Origin: Bacilli bacterium
GTDB taxonomy: Bacteria > Bacillota_I > Bacilli_A > RF39 > UBA660
Length of the DNA stretch: 17,818 nucleotides
Reading direction: 5' to 3'
Assembly: GCA_024693165.1 (NCBI GenBank)
Contig: JAILLM010000017.1
Location: 1-17,818 of the forward strand
Part shown: positions 13,190-17,818 of the stretch, piece after piece
Layout: each line of letters begins with the position of its first letter
Numbering within the stretch: position 1 is the stretch's first letter
The notes under the pieces: model-generated
Seen by the model: only the letters and a program-made list of their open reading frames with translations
Database searches by the model: none
What the model was told of the DNA's origin: nothing
Program-made: the position numbers and the translations under genes

Positions 13190-14098
13190 CTATTCATTTT
13201 CTTTGGATTTATTAACTAAGTCTTTTATTTTTCTAAATCCATGATTTATACCTGACTTTGAAATAGTAAATTCAGTTTCCATAGATATTATATCTGCTAG
13301 TTCAAGCATTGTAGTTTCAGGATATTTAATTCTATATTCTGCAATTACTCTAGTCTTGTCATCCAGAAGATCTAACATATCATTCTTTTCTAGATAATTA
13401 ATATTTTCAATTTGTTCATTACAAGTCTTCATCATTTTTTCTACATTAGCTTGTTCACAATTATTAAGTCTATTAACCATGTTTTTATGATCTCTATATA
13501 TTCTTATATCTTCATAATAGAATAATGCATCAATAGCATTTAACATCTTTATAAAGTCACTTATTTCTTCTGAAGATTTAATATATACCATATAACCTTT
13601 ATTTCTAGTTATTAGCTTAGCATTAAAATTAAATTCTTTTAAAAGATCTATTACTGTATCTGCGATATCTTTAGATTTAACAAGTAACTCTAAGTGATAC
13701 TTAGATTTAGATGGATCATTAATTGATCCACATGAAAGAAATATACCTTTAAGATAACTCATCTTTTCTTCTTCAGAGTAATCTTTAATATTCTTAAACA
13801 TATTTTCTACATCACTAGTTATAATATCTACTTTTTCTTTTAATTCAAGGATATACATAGTTTTATTAACAAACTTCTTTTGAGTTCTAATAGTTAGTTT
13901 AATACTTATACCATATATTCTTTTAATTAAAGAAAACATTCTTCTTGCAACACTTGCATTTTCAATAAACATAATTATTTCATTATCTCTAAATTCAGAA
14001 TTATCTTTAAGATATGCACATACTTCTGCAATAGACTCTAATCTATTTGTTTCTAACTTAGTAACTTCATCTTTAATTCTAGTTGTAAATGATGCCAT
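13190..14098 (-). CDS. whiA: DNA-binding protein WhiA
   Basis: WhiA is a conserved Gram-positive regulator that combines an N-terminal LAGLIDADG-like domain with a C-terminal helix-turn-helix; in Bacillus it affects division and chromosome segregation without acting as a simple sporulation factor. The 302-residue length is normal. Visible blocks are MASFTTRIKDEV at the start, SYLKGIFLSCGSINDPSKS near 113-131 (the LAGLIDADG-derived region), NRLNNCEQANVEKMM near 208-222, and the helix-turn-helix around LELADIISMETEFTISKSGINHGFRKI at about 266-292. Start ATG 14098 has GAGGT eight bases upstream; an ATG five codons earlier has no site. It is usually next to yvcJ and yvcK, which are not seen here. 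Confidence 0.95.
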   Translation of the reverse strand: MASFTTRIKDEVTKLETNRLESIAEVCAYLKDNSEFRDNEIIMFIENASVARRMFSLIKRIYGISIKLTIRTQKKFVNKTMYILELKEKVDIITSDVENMFKNIKDYSEEEKMSYLKGIFLSCGSINDPSKSKYHLELLVKSKDIADTVIDLLKEFNFNAKLITRNKGYMVYIKSSEEISDFIKMLNAIDALFYYEDIRIYRDHKNMVNRLNNCEQANVEKMMKTCNEQIENINYLEKNDMLDLLDDKTRVIAEYRIKYPETTMLELADIISMETEFTISKSGINHGFRKIKDLVNKSKENE

Positions 14099-14117
14099 AC
14101 AAATCAACCTCACACAT

Positions 14118-14146
14118 ATAATAACAAAAAAATAAAAAGGTTTAAA
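14118..14146 (-). promoter_or_regulatory. Possible promoter of whiA
   Basis: TTTAAA (14141-14146), 17 bases and TATTAT (14118-14123) on the minus strand. The -35 box is the loop of the preceding terminator, so the two signals overlap. It is plausible but not strong. Confidence 0.4.
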
Positions 14147-14156
14147 CCTTTTTATT
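14124..14156 (-). terminator. Terminator of the regulator/DUF5305 operon
   Basis: A 26-base perfect palindrome (14131-14156, stem AATAAAAAGG) is followed on the minus strand by TTTTTTTG. The stop codon of the membrane gene falls in its centre. Confidence 0.85.
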
Positions 14157-15170
14157 CTCTTTCAAATAATAGACATAAGCTAAATCATCTTTAACTATTA
14201 CAAATTTAGCTACACCTTTTTCCATTTTATAATTAATAGGCATTTCTAAAGCACTTTGTGCATCTAGAAGCTCATTAAATGTAATTGTTTCAATTACTTT
14301 ATATGATTCTAAAAAGGGAAGTCTTTTTACTTCAACTATGATTGAATCATATTCTCTTAAGATTTTAGCTAACCTTTTTTGGAAAGTAGAAGTTTGTGCT
14401 TCATCTTTTGCATAATATAAAGTAAATGAGAATACTAGAAGAATACTTACTATCCACATAAATACAGAAGTAATTGTATAGAAGTTAGAAAGCATCTTAT
14501 TATCAACATAACTTTCTAAAGTCTTTTTATTATTTTCTATATTAGTACTTTTAGTTATTTGTATCTTCTCTTCACTTAAAGGAATAACTGCAGTAATAGT
14601 ATTTGAATCTTTAGTATCAATTGAATGATAATCAATTTCATTTAATACTTTTAATTCAACATATACATAAGCATTGCCTTTAAATGCTTCTCCCATTGTA
14701 TTTATATATTCATTATAAAGACCTTTATAATAGTCATAATCAATTGATGTATTAACAATTAAATCAAAGTCTTTAGTCTTATAATTATCAGTTTTAGTAT
14801 CTTCGATAGTAATAGTTTTATTTAAGTTATCTTCAACTACAAGTTTAGATTCAACTGTATAAACTACATCACCTACCAAAGTATCTGAATAATGTATATG
14901 ATAATCATAATTTATATCTATACTTTCAATTAACTTTCCAGGAATAACTGCATCTCTGCTTAGTCCATCTTGATAAGTTGTATCCATATAGTAATCATTA
15001 TCTTTATAATGAACAGTATAAGTATATCCACCTTGAACTAAGTAAGATACTAGAGAGGAAACAGAATCATTAACACTTTTAAAAGTGAAATTAATAGATA
15101 TAAAGAATGATATGAATATACTAATTAAATAAATTGCATATATACCTAATCTTTTATAATTTCTATTCAT
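14142..15170 (-). CDS. Two-TM membrane protein, DUF5305-like
   Basis: A 342-residue protein with an N-terminal TM segment (about 8-28), a large extracellular beta-rich region (about 30-228), a second TM (about 230-252) and a cytoplasmic domain of about 90 residues. Within that domain, ILREYDSIIVEVKRLPFLE followed by ITFNELLDAQSALEMPI and FVIVKDDLAYVYYL resembles the end of DUF5305 proteins, whose function is unknown. The start overlaps the regulator stop as TAATG with no clear ribosome binding site, so translation is coupled. The pairing suggests that the regulator and this membrane protein work together, perhaps in envelope sensing, which is inference. Confidence 0.75.
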   Translation of the reverse strand: MNRNYKRLGIYAIYLISIFISFFISINFTFKSVNDSVSSLVSYLVQGGYTYTVHYKDNDYYMDTTYQDGLSRDAVIPGKLIESIDINYDYHIHYSDTLVGDVVYTVESKLVVEDNLNKTITIEDTKTDNYKTKDFDLIVNTSIDYDYYKGLYNEYINTMGEAFKGNAYVYVELKVLNEIDYHSIDTKDSNTITAVIPLSEEKIQITKSTNIENNKKTLESYVDNKMLSNFYTITSVFMWIVSILLVFSFTLYYAKDEAQTSTFQKRLAKILREYDSIIVEVKRLPFLESYKVIETITFNELLDAQSALEMPINYKMEKGVAKFVIVKDDLAYVYYLKENKKV

Positions 15171-16825
15171 TAATCTAATTTATCCTTAATTGTATTCAAT
15201 GCTTTCAATACATTAGGATTATATCTAGAAGATTCTTCTTCGATTACTGAGTATGCAACATCTCTTGCTGGACGTTTATCACTAACAAGTCTAACAGCCA
15301 TAGAAACAATTGCAGCCTCAATTGGAATATCAACTCCTTGAAGTCCATCTGGAAGTCCTCTTCCATTATAAGTTTCACATGAATACTTAATTATATTAGA
15401 AGCAATTTTTAGTTCATTAGGTTCAACTAAGATTGCTTTGATTATATCTAAACCAAATTTAATTTCTTCTTGAACAAACTCTTTAGTTAATGCGCGAGTA
15501 TTATCCATTGCAATAGATCCAATATTATATAAATAACAAGTATTAGTTATTGCTTTAACAAATGTTTCATCAATATTTAAACTTGGAATAGTAACTTTTA
15601 ATTCATTAGTAATTGCTAATGTATAATTAGTAATCTTTCTAGAAGTTTCAGAATTATGAATATTCTTAACTATGTTAGAAATTACTACATCAAGTTCACT
15701 ACTTGAAGATTTATTTTCTTTTAATTCTTTAGCTTGGTTAGTTACCATACTTTGTAATGTATTTCCAGTTTCATATAATGAAATAATCTTAGAAATACGT
15801 TTCTTAATATTTTCAGTATTAAATGGTTTTTCAAGCATATCTACGATATCATATGAATAAACTTTTTTACGTGTCTCAATTGTTTCATCACCAGAAATAA
15901 TAGCTACTGGAACTTTATTTAGAAGTCTATATTGTTTTAAGTAGTTTAATACATCAAAACCATCCTTGCCAGGCATTATTAAATCTAGTAAGATTCCTAC
16001 GATATTTAATCTATCATCATTGAAGTTATCACTTAGAATATTTTTATTAATGATGCTTATAGCTTCTTCACCATTCTTAGCCATAACTATCTCATAATTA
16101 TCTACAAATATTCTTTTTAAAGAGTTTCTAATAACTGCTGAATCATCAACAATTAAAATGCACTTTTTCATTGAGTTACTTGTTTGAGCTATCTTAGTAG
16201 ATAATACTTTATTAAGTTCAGGATTATCTACAGAAACTTTATTAAATACTGAATTAATATAGTCTCTTGTATTATTAAGTTCAAAACCACCATTGCCTTG
16301 CGCAGCTAGTGTATTATTAACTTGAAGAATGGCATTACCAATTTGATCTCTTTCTTCTTGAAGTGCAGTCCTATATTCACCAACCTGTTTTTCAAGCTTA
16401 AGTGTATGTTCTTCCATATCAGTAAGTCTATCATTAATATCCTCACTCATCATAAAAATAAGTTTTCTATTTTCAAATGGTAAATAGTTAATAATATTTT
16501 GATACCATCTATATTCACCAGTTTCACAAAGTCTTCTGTATTTAACTTTAGATTCATGAATACCTTGAGAATATAAACCTTCAAGTTTAGTTAATGAAAG
16601 TCCATTGAAATACTCATCAACTTCTTCAGCTTTAATTCTTTTAGTTTCTTTATCAATAAAGTCAGTATAAGTAATTACTCCCTTTATTTTCAATGCATTT
16701 GCAACATTAAATTCAAAAGAATAAACTTTATCATCAGGTATATCAATAGCATAAAAATCACTATAATTTGAATTGATAATTCTAAGAAGTTGTTCAACTA
16801 ATGCTTTTTCATTTAGTTCGTTCAT
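15170..16825 (-). CDS. PAS-like/REC/degenerate HD-GYP response regulator
   Basis: A 551-residue multidomain protein. Residues about 1-130 look like a PAS-type sensor (YRRLCETGEYRWYQNIINYLP, then FMMSEDINDR). A coiled coil follows (about 133-170). A receiver domain spans about 221-350 with ILIVDDS (D227, D228), phospho-acceptor Asp281 in LLDLIMPGKDG, Ser311 in IISGD and Lys333 in EKPF, all intact. The C-terminal domain (about 375-551) matches HD-GYP by helix pattern but is degenerate: the HD pair is YNIG (433-436) and GYP is GLP (490-492), in CETYNGRGLPDGLQG. Cyclic di-GMP hydrolysis is therefore unlikely. There is no DNA-binding domain. Start ATG 16825 follows AGAGGTG. It heads a two-gene unit. 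Confidence 0.85.
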   Translation of the reverse strand: MNELNEKALVEQLLRIINSNYSDFYAIDIPDDKVYSFEFNVANALKIKGVITYTDFIDKETKRIKAEEVDEYFNGLSLTKLEGLYSQGIHESKVKYRRLCETGEYRWYQNIINYLPFENRKLIFMMSEDINDRLTDMEEHTLKLEKQVGEYRTALQEERDQIGNAILQVNNTLAAQGNGGFELNNTRDYINSVFNKVSVDNPELNKVLSTKIAQTSNSMKKCILIVDDSAVIRNSLKRIFVDNYEIVMAKNGEEAISIINKNILSDNFNDDRLNIVGILLDLIMPGKDGFDVLNYLKQYRLLNKVPVAIISGDETIETRKKVYSYDIVDMLEKPFNTENIKKRISKIISLYETGNTLQSMVTNQAKELKENKSSSSELDVVISNIVKNIHNSETSRKITNYTLAITNELKVTIPSLNIDETFVKAITNTCYLYNIGSIAMDNTRALTKEFVQEEIKFGLDIIKAILVEPNELKIASNIIKYSCETYNGRGLPDGLQGVDIPIEAAIVSMAVRLVSDKRPARDVAYSVIEEESSRYNPNVLKALNTIKDKLD

Positions 16826-16849
16826 AATAAGACACCTCTATTCTCTTTT

Positions 16850-16878
16850 ATTTTAACATTAAAATAAAATTTTCTAAA
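16850..16878 (-). promoter_or_regulatory. Promoter of the response regulator gene
   Basis: TTTAGA (16873-16878), 17 bases and TAAAAT (16850-16855) preceded by TG in the extended position (TGTTAAAAT) on the minus strand. The leader would be about 17-20 bases. Confidence 0.5.
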
Positions 16879-16891
16879 GATAGTTTATAAC

Positions 16892-16920
16892 AAAAAAATC
16901 AAACACAAATGTTTGATTTT
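16892..16920 (-). terminator. Terminator of tRNA-Thr
   Basis: AAAATCAAACA (16910-16920 on the minus strand) pairs with TGTTTGATTTT (16895-16905) around loop TTTG, then continues as a T run to 16892. It lies 10 bases after the tRNA. Confidence 0.85.
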
Positions 16921-16930
16921 AATACATAAA

Positions 16931-17006
16931 TGGTGCCAACTGCAGGAATCGAACCCGCAACCTACTGATTACAAGTCAGTTGCGCTACCAATTGCGCCAA
17001 GTTGGC
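16931..17006 (-). tRNA. tRNA-Thr (anticodon UGU)
   Basis: 76 bases with the CCA end encoded. The acceptor stem GCCAACT pairs perfectly with AGTTGGC, then A and CCA. The anticodon arm CTGACTTGTAATCAG places TGT at 16971-16973, which reads ACA and, by wobble, other ACN codons. The T arm shows GCGGGTTCGATTCCTGC, and the D arm GGCGCAATTGGTAGCGC. Nothing is missing. It is a single tRNA with its own promoter and terminator. Confidence 0.98.
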
Positions 17007-17016
17007 TTACAAATCA

Positions 17017-17025
17017 ATTATAACA
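17017..17025 (-). promoter_or_regulatory. Extended -10 promoter of tRNA-Thr
   Basis: TGTTATAAT on the minus strand, about 10 bases before the tRNA 5' end. It lies inside an 8-bp perfect inverted repeat (AAATCAAT 17011-17018, ATTGATTT 17025-17032) that could be an operator-like site or a weak hairpin ending the upstream gene. The -35 is poor. Confidence 0.55.
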
Positions 17026-17044
17026 TTGATTTATAAAATTTCTA

Positions 17045-17818
17045 TTATTTTTTTAATGTTTTATATTCTTCTTCAGATAATTGTAATCCATATAATAATC
17101 TTTTATCATAATCATATGTTTTTGAATCTTGAAAAAAGCATTCTTCTTCATCAAAATTATATAGTTTTAAACAATCAGGAACTAAACTCTTATCTATTGA
17201 TAATAGATTCATAAAATCATATGCTGGTGAATTAGTAACTGTATCTAATAAATCATATGGTTTAGTAATAATAGAATCTAATTTATTTCCATATATGAAT
17301 TTTTGACCATATATTAATCTTTCATTAAAATCAATATGCTTTAATTCTTCTAAAACGCTATTAAGTGCTCTATAAGAATTTATTTCTGCTCTTCTTTCAA
17401 ATGGTGCTAAATCATGATTTAATTCATACATAAATCCGTTATATAAATATCTGAAATGAGATTGAATTATATTTTTAATATTAAATCTTTTAACTACTTG
17501 TTCATTTGTTGCAAGATTTGTTAATGTATGTAATATATCTATATTTTCTTCTACCATTTCTTTTTCTAACATAACATGGTCCATTTCATGCATAATTTGT
17601 TGAAGTAATATCATATTATAAGAAAGTACTTCACTTCTTACTGCTGTTCTTTCATTTAAGAATTTATCAACAATATTAGCATCATCAATTATATATTCTT
17701 TATTAATAAAAAGCGTATAATCTTCTGGACTATAATATGGATCATTATATTTTGTTTTTTTAGTAGCTAATACAAGTTTTTTTATATATTTATCTAAACC
17801 ATTTTGAGAAGATACTAT
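17045..17818 (-). CDS. Partial unknown protein, putative HExxH zincin (paralogue of the gene at 8871)
   Basis: The reading frame is open to the right edge of the window, so the N-terminus is missing; 257 residues are visible. The earliest ATG inside would drop 68 residues that align in layout with the paralogue. It contains HEMDH (visible residues 77-81), then 64 residues after the first His APFERRA with a Glu (141) in the same place as in the 8871 gene. The C-terminal NSPAYDFMNLL, LKLYN and LLYGLQLSEEEY blocks also match. It ends shortly after these, lacking the lysine-rich tail. No TM segment is visible. The family is not one I recognise, and metal binding is inferred from the motif. Confidence 0.75.
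   Translation of the reverse strand: MVSSQNGLDKYIKKLVLATKKTKYNDPYYSPEDYTLFINKEYIIDDANIVDKFLNERTAVRSEVLSYNMILLQQIMHEMDHVMLEKEMVEENIDILHTLTNLATNEQVVKRFNIKNIIQSHFRYLYNGFMYELNHDLAPFERRAEINSYRALNSVLEELKHIDFNERLIYGQKFIYGNKLDSIITKPYDLLDTVTNSPAYDFMNLLSIDKSLVPDCLKLYNFDEEECFFQDSKTYDYDKRLLYGLQLSEEEYKTLKK

Noticed and set aside
17002..17214. Plus-strand hydrophobic frame of 70 codons
   Set aside because: It begins inside tRNA-Thr and runs opposite the zincin gene. The hydrophobic look comes from AT-rich codons read antisense.
17045..17614. Treating the window-edge gene as a complete 189-residue protein
   Set aside because: The frame stays open upstream to the last base and no ribosome binding site precedes the internal ATG, so the gene is cut by the window edge.
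1..17818. CRISPR arrays, prophage genes, insertion sequences and rRNA
   Set aside because: No regularly spaced repeats, transposase, integrase, phage structural genes or rRNA-like stretches were found.

Overview
The window is very AT-rich DNA from a low-GC Gram-positive bacterium. WhiA, T-box control of ileS, a YdjI-type SPFH protein and GGAGG/AGGTG ribosome binding sites point to Bacilli. The low GC content, and the fact that none of the 17 genes ends in TGA (13 TAA, 4 TAG), suggest a lineage near the Mollicutes/Erysipelotrichia border, such as the uncultured gut RF39-type groups. That placement is inference. Trp is written TGG throughout, so the standard bacterial code fits. Nearly everything is on the minus strand; the exceptions are a VanZ-like gene and a small hydrophobic peptide.

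Layout from low to high coordinates (transcription mostly runs right to left). At 1-1082 a RimJ/RimL-type acetyltransferase and a VanZ-like membrane protein diverge from overlapping promoters. At 1056-3874 lies an operon lspA > rluD > GluP-like rhomboid protease > small Cys-rich membrane protein, ending in a bidirectional terminator. At 3875-5037 is a monocistronic SPFH protein gene without the usual zinc ribbon. The gene-poor stretch 5007-5473 holds the most unusual structure: a 247-bp unit bounded by imperfect inverted repeats, encoding a 23-residue hydrophobic peptide on the plus strand with a convergent, structured, terminator-ended RNA on the minus strand. It resembles a type I toxin-antitoxin locus. 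At 5474-8866 is ileS under a T-box riboswitch and a perfect consensus promoter; its product carries the GxHH active-site motif of type-2 IleRS.

At 8871-13149 an operon runs from a uridine-kinase-like enzyme through gapA to a secreted, membrane-anchored cohesin-like protein, then a terminator and a putative HExxH zincin. At 13161-14146 is whiA with its own terminator. At 14131-16858 is a two-gene unit: a PAS-like/REC/degenerate HD-GYP response regulator translationally coupled to a two-TM DUF5305-like protein. At 16892-17025 is tRNA-Thr(UGU), and the window ends inside a paralogue of the zincin.

The genes are mostly housekeeping (lipoprotein maturation, rRNA modification, Ile charging, glycolysis, division control) with embedded unknowns. 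The items most worth following are the peptide/antisense RNA locus, the paired zincin paralogues with the shared HE[LM]DH...APxExRA signature, the pseudo-HD-GYP regulator and the GIHH-type IleRS.
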